Positions 17,835 through 27,959 of a DNA stretch of 64,000 nt are shown piece after piece. The notes under the pieces are model-generated. The model saw nothing but the letters and a program-made list of their open reading frames with translations, made no database searches and was not told where the DNA came from. The translations under genes were made by a program, and so were the position numbers. The DNA comes from Pichia kudriavzevii (taxonomy: Eukaryota; Ascomycota; Pichiomycetes; Pichiales; Pichiaceae), in assembly GCF_003054445.1 (NCBI RefSeq), contig NC_042507.1:1550001-1614000 (forward strand), written 5' to 3'. How positions within the stretch are numbered: the first letter of the stretch is position 1; every line of letters begins with the position of its first letter.

Positions 17835-18478
17835 GTTAGTTGTTAAATATGAACTGATTCTTGTGTCTTGTTTTATCTTGTCAAGAGTGATGTCAAGAAA
17901 CACTTGTGGAGAAGAACATACTGATCTACCTGGATCAACCATTCCCTTTATACAAATTCCAACACATCACCCCTGTTAAGAGTCGTTGAATTATCATGAC
18001 CTCTTCATACCAGCCTTCCAAACAGTAAATATGACTATACAGATGGCTGGTTTTCGAGTATCCTAAAACGCACATTCATAAACAGTTTTCTTATGTCCAG
18101 CCTACTCCAAAATGTTTTTTATGCCTAATAGCAATTGCGTATGCTGTGGTTCTATTTCCGCCTCCAAAACAGCCACCAGTGGGTATTTTCCCACAATTAT
18201 GTTTTCTTTTGAGCACGCGGAGAACTAGAGTAACACATTTTGTCCCCACTAAAGATACCGCCCACAGAAAATGTGTGGCAAAATAGAGTAGTAACGTGTC
18301 GAATCGATAAAAAGTTGTTCTAGCTACCAACAGCTCCGTGGTTTTTCATGAACGTCGCGTAGTGAAAGTCAACACTGCAATAATAAAGTGCCAATAGTCA
18401 GTAGCATGTGTTTATTCAAGTGACAACATTCAACACACTTATTTTGGGTGACATTCCCAGACGTCAACGACAACAAGT
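17835..18478. promoter_or_regulatory. Divergent PIR/TAF3 promoter
   Basis: A 644-bp region between outward-facing genes. The PIR-proximal part (17835-18000) is the likely PIR promoter and leader. An open frame at 18091-18330 has no recognisable features. No specific element stands out. Confidence 0.4.
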
Positions 18479-19609
18479 ATGGGAAAGGAACGTTTTTACT
18501 TTCATTTGATGGAGGTCACCATAGTGCAGATGCTCAAAGCACATGGATTTGACAAAGCTGCCAGCCCACAAGTTCTGGAGTTACTTACTGATATTACCAT
18601 TCGATATTTCAACCTCATAACAAAGACTGTCCTGAAATACGTCGAACTACGCGATGATCTGAGTCCCAATATAAAAGATATAACAGATGCGTTTTTAGAT
18701 TTAGGGGTGATAGACCCCAGCAACAGGTTGGACGAGAAAGATATTGATTCTCTCAATGATCAAGGTATCGAAAACTTTGAAAAATGGTTCAACCATGATA
18801 TGAACACTAGGATGAGAGAAATTGCCAGGCCAGACCTTGAATTTCTGGAAAACCGTAAGAAGGAGAAAATGAAGAAATCAAATGAACAAAACTCCAAAAT
18901 GGACAGTCTTACAAAGGCGCTCGACGAGCAATCGAAGCAAGCCCAAATGCATAATCCAACGATGCCTTACTTACCACCTCCTTCCACCAAGGCTACACCA
19001 ACACCCTTCAATTCATTTAGTAATAGTATACCCACACTAACCTCTAACGAAAATAATGCCCATGATGATATAGAAGCAGATACGGCAGAATTAGACTATG
19101 ATATACCTGCTAGTGCCATCGACGAAGACTGGATTCAGTATTTGATTAGAGATCAAATAACGACATTCTTGATGTCTATTAAATTGAATAAGAATAAAAC
19201 ACAATCGACAAACGCATTAAACAACAACAAAGATGATGATATTAATCACTTGAGGCCCACAAACTTGAAGGGAACAGTGTTAGAGGAATATACTCCAGAG
19301 GATTTAAAAGTTCATGTAGTCGGAAGCGGGAAAAACGAAGACAATCACTTTTTGATCGATGGCCCAATACCGGAAAAACTCTTGCATGCATTCCCCTACT
19401 ATAAAAGTGATTCCGATTCGTCAGATACTGAAGAGGATGAATCGGAATCCGGTTCAGAAGATTCTCACAGTGAAGACAAAGAAATCCAAACAAACAAATT
19501 AGCAGCGTACGATTATTATGAGCATCACAATCTCTACGATGATGATGAAATGGAGGATGTAGACTTGTATGGACAAGGTGACACACATGACCTTAACTTA
19601 TTCGGATGA
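18479..19609 (+). CDS. TAF3: TFIID subunit Taf3
   Basis: The 376-residue product (353 in S. cerevisiae) starts with a histone-fold domain of the bromodomain-associated type: FYFHLMEVTIVQMLKAHGFD, LELLTDITIRYF, and LRDDLSPNIKDITDAFLDLGV (about 5-85). It is followed by a WFNHDM segment, a charged linker and an acidic Ser-rich C-terminus (about 310-345). The FYF-x-L start and histone fold match yeast Taf3, which pairs with Taf10 in TFIID. No PHD finger is present, as in other budding yeasts. The gene converges on RRP12 with 68 bp between stops. Confidence 0.9.
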   Translation: MGKERFYFHLMEVTIVQMLKAHGFDKAASPQVLELLTDITIRYFNLITKTVLKYVELRDDLSPNIKDITDAFLDLGVIDPSNRLDEKDIDSLNDQGIENFEKWFNHDMNTRMREIARPDLEFLENRKKEKMKKSNEQNSKMDSLTKALDEQSKQAQMHNPTMPYLPPPSTKATPTPFNSFSNSIPTLTSNENNAHDDIEADTAELDYDIPASAIDEDWIQYLIRDQITTFLMSIKLNKNKTQSTNALNNNKDDDINHLRPTNLKGTVLEEYTPEDLKVHVVGSGKNEDNHFLIDGPIPEKLLHAFPYYKSDSDSSDTEEDESESGSEDSHSEDKEIQTNKLAAYDYYEHHNLYDDDEMEDVDLYGQGDTHDLNLFG

Positions 19610-19677
19610 ACTTCTTCAGTTCACAGAGTAATATGTCAATTTTTAAAAACTTTATATAAAATATACTGTACAAATAC

Positions 19678-22600
19678 TTAAAACTTCTTTCTAGCTTTGA
19701 ATTTGGGTTGTGACTTGGTGATTCTGCCACCTTTACCCTTGCTGTTGTTGCCGCCTCTTTTGTTCTTGGATTTAGAATCCACCTCTTTATGATCATCGTC
19801 ATCATCGCCATCCCAATTATCGGAAGCACCTTGCTTTTTCCATTTCAGCTTGTTCTTTTGACCTCTAACTGGACCTTGTCTGACGGCATCAACATATGCA
19901 TTTAATGAATCCTTATTGGCTAAAATATCATCATCATCGTCATTGCTTTCCTTGATGACCAATTTACCATCTCTAGTTTTGAAACTCGATTCGATTGATT
20001 TTCTGTTGAATTTCTTTGATTTGGATGAAGAGATCTGTGACAGCGCCTTCTTGTCCAATAGATCCAACGGAATGTCCCTAGATTCGGAGATATACTGGAC
20101 AGCACCTTTAGACTTGCCCTTTGTTGGTTTCTCCTCAACTTCTTCCTCAGAGTCATCAGAATCTGAATCTTCATATAATGCTCTATCATATGCGGAAAGA
20201 CCAACTTTGTTAGAAGATGTGGTGCTGGAAGAAGCAGTAGTATTTTCTGTCGATTTCTTAGAGGCCCTATTTTTGGCCTTTCTGATACCATTTATAATTT
20301 TTTTGTCTTCTTCAGGAATACAGTTATCAATAACGTCAAATCCAAACTTTCTAATCATTCTTTCGATTAGATGTTTGATTTTGGATTTGAAATGGTTCTT
20401 ATGTTTGTTATTAATAGCTAAAAATAAAGTCATTAAACCTTTCAGCTCGGGTAAAATTTCCTCTTCAGGCAATGTTAAAATGGCAACTTTCATGAATCCT
20501 AATGTTGGTTTAATGACTTCTCTGTTATTTTGGTGTAAGAAGACTTCAACAAATTGCATTAACTCCTTCTGATATGAGATATCTAGTTCCTTGTGGAATT
20601 CATAGAATATACATGACAATGCAGTAATTGCAGCACTACGTTGATGTGGAATTTCAGGTCCTGCAGCTGCACAGCACATCAAGAATAGCTCTTGAATGGT
20701 TGCTTGCGAATCAGGAATATCTGAATCAATCAAAGTGTTTCTGATCATTTCACCTGTACATTCTTTGAATTTGTTACCAATTTCAATTAATAAAGTAAAA
20801 GAAGTGGTTCTAGTTTTTTCATTTGCACTTCTTGTTGAATCAATAACCTCAGATAGAATACCGGTAATATAGTGCAAAGAATCACGTGGCAACAACTTTA
20901 TCAACTTCACCAACGCCTCTAATCGTTGAGGTCTAGCTGAAGGTAAAGTGGTTGGCGAAGTTTCAATGAACACTTGCATGATATTAGAAACCAATGACAT
21001 AATGATAGATTGGGAGTCAGAGTTCTCAATTTCCAACAGTTTTGAGATTATTCTGTATGATCTCTTTTGAATTTGTGAGTTTTCAATTCTAACAGTTTCA
21101 TTAAATATTGTGAGCAACGCATTATGCGAGTCGGAAGGAATATACTTAGTCATCATGACAATCAAATCCATCATAGTAACAGAAAGTTTTGGAACTGCGT
21201 TTTTAGGCTGTGGCTTTGAAGCGTCATCTCTAGTCAAACTGCCTTCCTTAATTTCATCGTCTAATGCCTTCCTCAAAAGAGAACAAACTTTGTTGAAAGT
21301 AGAAACCATGTCTTCCGTTGTTGAGATATTGAAGTATGGCTCAATTGCCTCCGCAACATAATTTCTTTGATCCATTGGAATCTGAGTATAAACATTGAAT
21401 AAAACAGATAGTAATTTGGTAGCCTTTGTTGTTGAAAGGTATTCTAAATCTTCCTTCGCCTTAGCCTGTGGGAATTGCTGATTTAGAATAATATCGTCCC
21501 CTTCTTCATTGAGCCTTTGCTTCTCTGTAACGACCAAATTTTTTAATGCATTACATAAAACAGGTCTTAGTTGAACTTCTTCATATAACAAACCTGAAAT
21601 ACGTGCTGCAAACTCATCAGTGAATGCGGTTTGTAAATCTGTTGGTAAGAAACAAAAATATGGTAACAAAGACCAGATTTGATCAATAATAGTAGCAAAA
21701 ATTTTGGTGTTGACGGAATTAGGATCACCATTTTCAACTTTTTTTTGGAAGAACTCGACATTTGGAAGAATATTCTCAACATAAAAACCCAATGAAGCCA
21801 TTTGAACATTTTCCCTTAAAATTGGCAACATCCAAGCTCTACCAACTTTCTTGGGATCAGTTAAATTCAATGGCAAAACTTGTAACACTAATTCTGGACC
21901 AATTGAAGAGATAGCACTGGCAATGACTTTTTCAGAAATTTCGTTTAATTCAAAGCCATCTTGTTCGTTTGATCTCCAATTACCAATCAACTCCAAATGA
22001 TTTAAAAATCCAGGGTTGGCCCTATGTCTTAGTTTAATGAAAAGTGTAGAAATAAGTTCACAAATAAAAGCTGCACTGGATCTGTATCTAACAGTCAAGC
22101 AATCGGAAGTGATTTCAGCAATTTGAGAAATGACGAAATTGACCTGCTCATATAGCTTTGAATCAACATCTGGTGGCGATAATAAATCTTTGTCCTTGAT
22201 ACCATCAACAACAATAGCAATCAAACATTGTGATGCACTCTCCGCAATGCTTGAATTTTCACTCAAAAAATAAGTACCAACAGATTTGAAGATATCAGGT
22301 AATTTCATGAGGATTTCTAAAGAGTTTACATTTGAGGAGAATGAGACAACAGCTTTAGCAATAACCGCCAACCAAGAAGGCGCAAGGTGAGGATCGTTTT
22401 GAGCTGGTTTTAAATCAAAAATGATATCCAAAACAGTAATAAATTTTGCTGCGTCAATTTCATTGGTCATTGATTTGAACATACCTTCAAATGCACCAAA
22501 TGCAGCTGAGATTAAATACTGATCAGCAGATTTACAGATCTCTAGAAGAACATCACATAATGGAGTGATTTGTTTTAATGGCCAGGCATTCGAAGATGTG

Positions 22601-23349
22601 ATTGAGGTTATCAACTGTAAATTATGTATTACCTTTGGTTGGGAGTTCGAATCATCCTTTGACGATTTCAACCTGATGTTATTTTCATTCAACAAAGTAA
22701 TCAAGTTGTTCAATGCAAATTCACTTGCATAAGAGGAAGCAGGGTGTTCATGCTTCTTTGAAGATGTACCTTGAGGTATTTTCTTTAAAACATTCAAAAT
22801 AGCTTCTTGTGCTCTCTTTCTCACTTTCGGCCGTGGGTCCAAGGATAAATCTAAAAGTGCAGACAATGCCCTCTTTGGAGAAATTTTGAAATTACCGGAA
22901 TTGTTCCATGATTTGGCATCTTGGGCTAAAAGTAAAGACTCCAAGAAACCAATTGCCGACCTGATCAACGGAGCATCTGCGACGTCGCTTGTTAGTGTAG
23001 GCGCAACTCGAACTAGAATATCAGAGAACTTCGATTTGAGTAGTTTTGTAGGTGCATACGGTGCCACCAAATCAAGAAAATATAGGGCACAAGTTGCCAG
23101 GGGTAAATCCTTGATTTCGTTCTCGACACAGCACTGATCTAGCAATGTTAAAAAAGAGACAAAGTAGGTGATTGGGGTAGCATTTTGGTTTTGTTGCTTG
23201 AGAGTCTCATCAATGGTCTGTAACACAAGTGCCATTTTTTTCTGATTTTCTAACTTGGAGTTGATTTGAGACCTAATTTTAGCTAGCTTATCGTCCATCT
23301 CCATGATCCCAATGAGATGGTCTGTTTTCGCGTCAGCAACCGTAGTCAT
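19678..23349 (-). CDS. RRP12: Ribosome export/maturation factor Rrp12
   Basis: The 1223-residue product (1228 in S. cerevisiae) is a HEAT-repeat protein with the RRP12/NUC173 central domain (about 350-620). Its acidic/Ser-rich C-terminus (LYEDSDSDDSEEEVEE) is followed by a highly basic KFKARKKF end. Rrp12 travels with pre-40S and pre-60S particles, binds Ran and supports nuclear export. The promoter side carries a long poly-T tract and a TGAAAAATTC sequence resembling the rRNA-processing element. Confidence 0.96.
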   Translation of the reverse strand: MTTVADAKTDHLIGIMEMDDKLAKIRSQINSKLENQKKMALVLQTIDETLKQQNQNATPITYFVSFLTLLDQCCVENEIKDLPLATCALYFLDLVAPYAPTKLLKSKFSDILVRVAPTLTSDVADAPLIRSAIGFLESLLLAQDAKSWNNSGNFKISPKRALSALLDLSLDPRPKVRKRAQEAILNVLKKIPQGTSSKKHEHPASSYASEFALNNLITLLNENNIRLKSSKDDSNSQPKVIHNLQLITSITSSNAWPLKQITPLCDVLLEICKSADQYLISAAFGAFEGMFKSMTNEIDAAKFITVLDIIFDLKPAQNDPHLAPSWLAVIAKAVVSFSSNVNSLEILMKLPDIFKSVGTYFLSENSSIAESASQCLIAIVVDGIKDKDLLSPPDVDSKLYEQVNFVISQIAEITSDCLTVRYRSSAAFICELISTLFIKLRHRANPGFLNHLELIGNWRSNEQDGFELNEISEKVIASAISSIGPELVLQVLPLNLTDPKKVGRAWMLPILRENVQMASLGFYVENILPNVEFFQKKVENGDPNSVNTKIFATIIDQIWSLLPYFCFLPTDLQTAFTDEFAARISGLLYEEVQLRPVLCNALKNLVVTEKQRLNEEGDDIILNQQFPQAKAKEDLEYLSTTKATKLLSVLFNVYTQIPMDQRNYVAEAIEPYFNISTTEDMVSTFNKVCSLLRKALDDEIKEGSLTRDDASKPQPKNAVPKLSVTMMDLIVMMTKYIPSDSHNALLTIFNETVRIENSQIQKRSYRIISKLLEIENSDSQSIIMSLVSNIMQVFIETSPTTLPSARPQRLEALVKLIKLLPRDSLHYITGILSEVIDSTRSANEKTRTTSFTLLIEIGNKFKECTGEMIRNTLIDSDIPDSQATIQELFLMCCAAAGPEIPHQRSAAITALSCIFYEFHKELDISYQKELMQFVEVFLHQNNREVIKPTLGFMKVAILTLPEEEILPELKGLMTLFLAINNKHKNHFKSKIKHLIERMIRKFGFDVIDNCIPEEDKKIINGIRKAKNRASKKSTENTTASSSTTSSNKVGLSAYDRALYEDSDSDDSEEEVEEKPTKGKSKGAVQYISESRDIPLDLLDKKALSQISSSKSKKFNRKSIESSFKTRDGKLVIKESNDDDDDILANKDSLNAYVDAVRQGPVRGQKNKLKWKKQGASDNWDGDDDDDHKEVDSKSKNKRGGNNSKGKGGRITKSQPKFKARKKF

Positions 23350-23739
23350 ACTTGTTACTTCTTTTCGTGTCAGATAGACTACTTCGATGCGTTTGCCTTA
23401 GCTGTGGGGAAAAGATTACAGTGGATCGATGTCAATGAACCACTCTGTTTGAATACCAAAGGTGAAATATTTTTTTTTTCTACCTCCCCTTCAGTTGAAA
23501 AATTCATTCTCTTTTTTTTTTTTTTTTTTTTTTTTCACTTCTTTCTAATTTTTTTTTTTTCCTTTTCCAAATAACAACTACAACCGTGCACCAAGACTCA
23601 AAAAAAAATCGTTCTCCATACATGGAAATAGGAGATTTCTCGATTACAAGATGAAAATGCTCAGCTAGATGGAGCAGTTGGTGAAAAGGGAGTCTTTATT
23701 TGATTGTCCTGAAAGTAGTTAGCAAAGAGGAAGACAACT
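23350..23739. promoter_or_regulatory. Divergent RRP12/MRPS16 promoter
   Basis: This 390-bp region contains a T-run at about 23510-23536 and a second at about 23551-23562. Between the genes a TTGAAAAATTC stretch resembles the RRPE element of ribosome-biogenesis promoters. No gene is seen. Confidence 0.5.
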
Positions 23740-24108
23740 ATGAAAGGTCTCGTTAGGATCAGATTTGTCAGAAAGGGAAGAACTAGACAACCAGTGTACA
23801 ACATCGTTGTGGCCAACAAAAGAGGAAAGCTTCAAGGTCTTCCAATTGAGGTTATAGGCACATACAATCCTATACCGACTCCAATATCCCCAATACAGAG
23901 ACAACAAGGTGTCATTCCGGTGAAGGACGTCAAGCTTGATTTTGACAGGGCCAAATACTGGATTTCTGTCGGTGCCCAGCCTAGTGATAGTGTTGCAAAA
24001 CTTTTAAAGAAGGCAGGTATTCTCCATGAACAGTGGCCAAATCCATCCAAGGCAGTCAAAGTTGTTCCTAGACCAGAAATTCCTACCCAACACAAAGCTT
24101 TTGCTTGA
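23740..24108 (+). CDS. MRPS16: Mitochondrial small-subunit ribosomal protein bS16m
   Basis: The 122-residue product (121 in S. cerevisiae) starts [20 protein letters not shown], the S16 signature of basic residues followed by [10 protein letters not shown] and EVIGTYNP. The block [26 protein letters not shown] closes the S16 fold. It is a structural protein of the mitoribosome small subunit, imported without a clear cleavable presequence. It converges with THG1 with 91 bp between stops. Confidence 0.96.
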   Translation: MKGLVRIRFVRKGRTRQPVYNIVVANKRGKLQGLPIEVIGTYNPIPTPISPIQRQQGVIPVKDVKLDFDRAKYWISVGAQPSDSVAKLLKKAGILHEQWPNPSKAVKVVPRPEIPTQHKAFA

Positions 24109-24199
24109 AGTTAACGTCTATATAGTGGTACATGTATATAATCTCCTCTTTATAAAAGAGAAAACGAATTGGCCCACGCCCAGTTAGGTCCATTTTAAC

Positions 24200-25009
24200 T
24201 CAGTTCAAAAGGTATGGTCTCTCATCCCAGAATTTGTCCTTTATAATATCAACGTTATACTCTTTGATGACCTTTTTCTTACACCCTCTTTTCAGAATCC
24301 TCTCCAAATTCACCTTGCTTGGAGCCTCCAAGTACTTGTTGAGGGGGAAGTCAATAATCTCTCTCACCAGAGTGGTGCCCTTTTTATACATCTCCGGCTC
24401 GTTGTTGTAGTTTATCCCCAACTCAGTGAATAAGATCTCGTTTTTGTCTGCACTCAGTGTTCCCATGAGTCTGTTTTCCGCCTCCTGCGTCGTCAGCCCT
24501 CCTTTAGAGACCAAATTCCAAAAAGTTGTGTTGTATAAGTTGTTGATGTGACAATCAACCTGTCTCCATGAAAAATAATCTCTAACGTTCCCATTATTTG
24601 GATACACAACTGCCCTGGCATCAAAGCTCGGCAATCGTTCCACGTTCAATGGTTTGTCTGGATTCACAACGGTCCAGAAGTATTGGTAATAAGAGGTGAA
24701 TGTAGCTGCAAACGTGGTGATCAGTTTGAACTCCCTTCTTTCAAATAGCTCGCAGTCTTTCTTCAGGAGAAACGAGTACTCGTCAGAATCTCCATATGCC
24801 AAAGTTATGTCTGGAAATGCAACCATCATTTGCCTAGCAGACATGTTGATGACTTTCAATGCCTTTTCATCGTTTGGCTTCTCAAAGTCATAGTAATCTG
24901 AGAATTTATGGAATCCTCGTCCATCAACACGAATGACTAGGTGTGTCTCTGGTAACAGAATATTTTCTCTCTCAAAGAGTTTCACGTATTCATAACGAGA
25001 ATTGGCCAT
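24200..25009 (-). CDS. THG1: tRNA-His guanylyltransferase Thg1
   Basis: The product has 269 residues from the Met of MANSRYEYVKLFERENILLP (237 in S. cerevisiae); 18 upstream in-frame codons are not family-like. Catalytic motifs are RVDGRGFHKFSD with the metal-binding Asp and YGDSDEYSFLLKK with the second carboxylate pair. The HINNLYNTTFW block also matches the family. The enzyme adds the G-1 residue to tRNA-His by a reverse (3'-5') polymerase reaction, required for histidyl-tRNA synthetase recognition. Confidence 0.96.
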   Translation of the reverse strand: MANSRYEYVKLFERENILLPETHLVIRVDGRGFHKFSDYYDFEKPNDEKALKVINMSARQMMVAFPDITLAYGDSDEYSFLLKKDCELFERREFKLITTFAATFTSYYQYFWTVVNPDKPLNVERLPSFDARAVVYPNNGNVRDYFSWRQVDCHINNLYNTTFWNLVSKGGLTTQEAENRLMGTLSADKNEILFTELGINYNNEPEMYKKGTTLVREIIDFPLNKYLEAPSKVNLERILKRGCKKKVIKEYNVDIIKDKFWDERPYLLN

Positions 25010-25224
25010 TGTGAGGACTCTATTTATAAGGAACAAAATTGGTTTTTTTACAAAAGTATACAAAAAAACTGTAAAGTAGGTGAAGATTTAGCCAGTGTGA
25101 TTTTGATGAAAATAACACCAGCAAGAGCGAGTTTTCGAAAATAGTGAAGGGAAAAGAGGAAGAAAAGAAAAGAAAGAGAAAAAGAAATCACCCAAAAAGA
25201 AACTCCAATATTTTCCACTGAACT

Positions 25225-27132
25225 TCAAGTTGAATCTGCAGGAACTTCAAAAAGGTTATTTGAACTCTCTAAGTTTTTATTTCCGGTAGAAGGGTCATAG
25301 TGTTTGACAATGTATTGATTAGATTTTTTCAAGAAATCGAGTTGTTCAGGAACATCAACATGACAAAACTGTTTATAATCATTACCATTGAAAATTGGGA
25401 ATTGGAAACCTTTTTCGCAAATGTATGAATTGGCAATTTCCCATAGACTCAATTCGAGATCAATATCACCTCTTGGGAAATCGGCACCTAAGATTCTACG
25501 TCTTGTATCTGTTTCTTTGTTATCCTCGTCTCTGACAAACATCTTCTTTTCATTGATCAAGTAGAATGGATCAAACTTTGGATCATGGCAATGGTAAAAC
25601 ATTGGTATTGAATCTTCCACTGATAGGCCATTCTGGAAATATTTTTCATAATCGTAATGATAATCACCAGAGTCCGTATTACCCATATCTGCCTCAATTT
25701 TGGAGATGATCTTTTGGACGTTTTCATAATCCTTTAAGGGATCATACTGAACAATTGCCCCATGTTCAAACGTGTTGAATATGTTCCAAAATCCCATTGC
25801 CTTGTCTGGACGTTTGTATACTTGATAGTATGGCAGTTTGAAGTAGTTTGCCGCAGCCACGAAGGTTTCTTTATCACCTTCACCAGCACCACCTTGAGAC
25901 AAAAGTGGATGGTAACCATAAGGACCATCGAAATTATAATACAAGGCAAGTAAGAGGGTCTTAAAATGGACCGATTTATTGATTAACATTTCTCCCGACT
26001 CTGTGGTCCAATCCATCAAGGTATTTGGACGGTCGTGGAACTGGTAGTCTTTTTTTGGGTCAATATCAATCCTACTTTTCCCCTTATTTAGATCCATATG
26101 GTTAACATTTGTGTAAACATCATTAATATGACGGACTGGGTCTTCTGGAACTTCTATACCTGCAATTTTATAGTATAAAGGAGAAGTTGTTCTTCTCCAA
26201 AAGTCTGGCCATGTGATCATGTTGTATTTGGAATACAATTTTGATCTGAAGATAGGTTCCGGGTTGGATACTGCATAAGAATCTGAATCCAATAAAAAGA
26301 CATTTTCAAAAGATGAAGACAATAATGCCAACCCTTTCAACTGGTAGCCTGTTAAGCTCAATTTCTTGATGTTTTCTACGCCAAAGACGGTTTCCATTTG
26401 AACACAACGAGCGTTTAATTCCGGTAATAATTTGTCACATAGTAGTTCTTCGTAATCCTCAGCAGTTGGTAGGATGATTTCAATGGGAAGTTTAGCACCC
26501 ACTTCTCTCAACGACTTAACGGCCAAGAAGGAGTACCAAGAGAACTTCCCACCGCCAACAATGGCGTAACCATCGCCGGAGTAGAATTTAGGTTTGAAGT
26601 CTGGCAATTGTTCCACCACTTTTGAATGTTTGAAGGTCAAATCGTCAATAAATTCTGGAGGGTAATCGAAAAGATCCAACAATTTTTCCTCTGAGAGGTC
26701 ATCCTGTTCACTTGCAAAAAAATGGACGACATCGATATGGGGTCTACCCTTTTCATCAAGGGTCATTCTCCGTTTCAAGGGATACGATGATTTGAACTCG
26801 TGTAGTTTATCGAAGAAATTACCAAAGAATTCATGGATAATGCCGCTCCCCTTTAAGAAGCTCAATGAATTGACCTTGTTAAGTTTCCTAACTTCGTCAT
26901 TGAGTTCTGTATGTAATGCCTCCTTCACATCAGCAGATGTTCTTAGCGAGTTCCAATAGTTTGAACTTTTTTCCTTTACCAGGGAATGGATGCTCTGAGC
27001 GTTTTGGTATGATGTTTCCAAGGAGTAATCGTTGCGGGACGAGATGCCAATCAGCAGGAAAATGAGGGTGGTCACCACAATGGTGACGATGCCGGTTTTC
27101 CCCTTGAATAGTCTGTTTATTCGCACGGACAT
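25225..27132 (-). CDS. MNN2: Golgi alpha-1,2-mannosyltransferase, MNN2/MNN5 family
   Basis: The 635-residue type II membrane protein has a short basic cytosolic tail, a signal anchor (VTIVVTTLIFLLIGIS, about 17-32), a stem region and a GT71 catalytic domain. Family motifs are YAIVGGGKFSWYSFLAVKSL, ENVFLLDSDSYAV (the DxD-like metal site) and WPDFWRRTTSPLYYKIAG. Mnn2 and Mnn5 add the first and second alpha-1,2-mannose branches to the alpha-1,6 mannan backbone, which is initiated by Och1. An Och1-like gene is its divergent neighbour. MNN2 versus MNN5 cannot be settled from sequence alone. Confidence 0.88.
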   Translation of the reverse strand: MSVRINRLFKGKTGIVTIVVTTLIFLLIGISSRNDYSLETSYQNAQSIHSLVKEKSSNYWNSLRTSADVKEALHTELNDEVRKLNKVNSLSFLKGSGIIHEFFGNFFDKLHEFKSSYPLKRRMTLDEKGRPHIDVVHFFASEQDDLSEEKLLDLFDYPPEFIDDLTFKHSKVVEQLPDFKPKFYSGDGYAIVGGGKFSWYSFLAVKSLREVGAKLPIEIILPTAEDYEELLCDKLLPELNARCVQMETVFGVENIKKLSLTGYQLKGLALLSSSFENVFLLDSDSYAVSNPEPIFRSKLYSKYNMITWPDFWRRTTSPLYYKIAGIEVPEDPVRHINDVYTNVNHMDLNKGKSRIDIDPKKDYQFHDRPNTLMDWTTESGEMLINKSVHFKTLLLALYYNFDGPYGYHPLLSQGGAGEGDKETFVAAANYFKLPYYQVYKRPDKAMGFWNIFNTFEHGAIVQYDPLKDYENVQKIISKIEADMGNTDSGDYHYDYEKYFQNGLSVEDSIPMFYHCHDPKFDPFYLINEKKMFVRDEDNKETDTRRRILGADFPRGDIDLELSLWEIANSYICEKGFQFPIFNGNDYKQFCHVDVPEQLDFLKKSNQYIVKHYDPSTGNKNLESSNNLFEVPADST

Positions 27133-27959
27133 TGTTTGTCAAATAGTGGTCTCTGGGAGGCTGACTCTGAAAGGAGACAATAGTACAACGGGGTTGAAGA
27201 AGCTAAGGAAACTATCCAAGGTGAGGCTGGAGAACAAGAAAGTTAACTTGAAATGAGTCAAAACACTCAAGAGTGATTCAACACTGTATCAAGAGTATCC
27301 AAACATCCAAAATTCCAAACAACGAAAAAACGAAAAAACGAAAAAAAAAAAACCCCCAAATCAATCCAATGCGGTAATGCATAAAAATAGCATAATTCTT
27401 TAAACTACAAAACTGCCCCTGAATTTTCAGCACTGAAATTTACTATACTGACAATTTAGTACTGAAAATTTTGGGACTAAATTGTAGTTCTCTATTATAA
27501 GATTTTCCAGATTCTCGCCTCCTTTTTTAATTTTCCCTGTTTTTTTTCCAGTTTTTCCTTGTCTTCTTTACCCCTTTTGACCATTTTAGACGTTTTTTTT
27601 TTCTTTTTCCCCTTTTTTTTCGGGATCTAATAAATGCAACTTTGTTTTTTTTTTTTTCCCCTTTTCCATTCTCCGTTTTGAATTTCCATTTTGAATTTCC
27701 GTTTTCGGTTGTTGTTGTTTTTCGCTGATGTTGTTTTCACAAAACCTCGCGCAATTTCGTGGAATTGAGAAACGCCTCGCCTAAATTGGGTTATTTTCCA
27801 ATTGACATTCACAGCTCTAGAGTTTACGCAATTACACCAATTTTGTATTTGCAAATAAGTTCTATTACGTTTCACTGAATTTACATTCAATCTTCACTAG
27901 ACTCTGATTTCGGTTTCCTATTTAGTATCTAATCTATTGTAACTAACAGGGAAGGAAAA
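27133..27959. promoter_or_regulatory. Divergent MNN2/OCH1-like promoter
   Basis: An 827-bp shared upstream region. Notable are three CGAAAAAA repeats followed by a C-run (about 27322-27356), a perfect 10-bp inverted repeat near the middle (ACAATTTAGT 27451-27460, ACTAAATTGT 27476-27485), and long T-rich tracts at 27535-27660. TTTTGAATTTCC occurs twice in direct repeat near 27676-27700. No additional gene is supported. Confidence 0.5.
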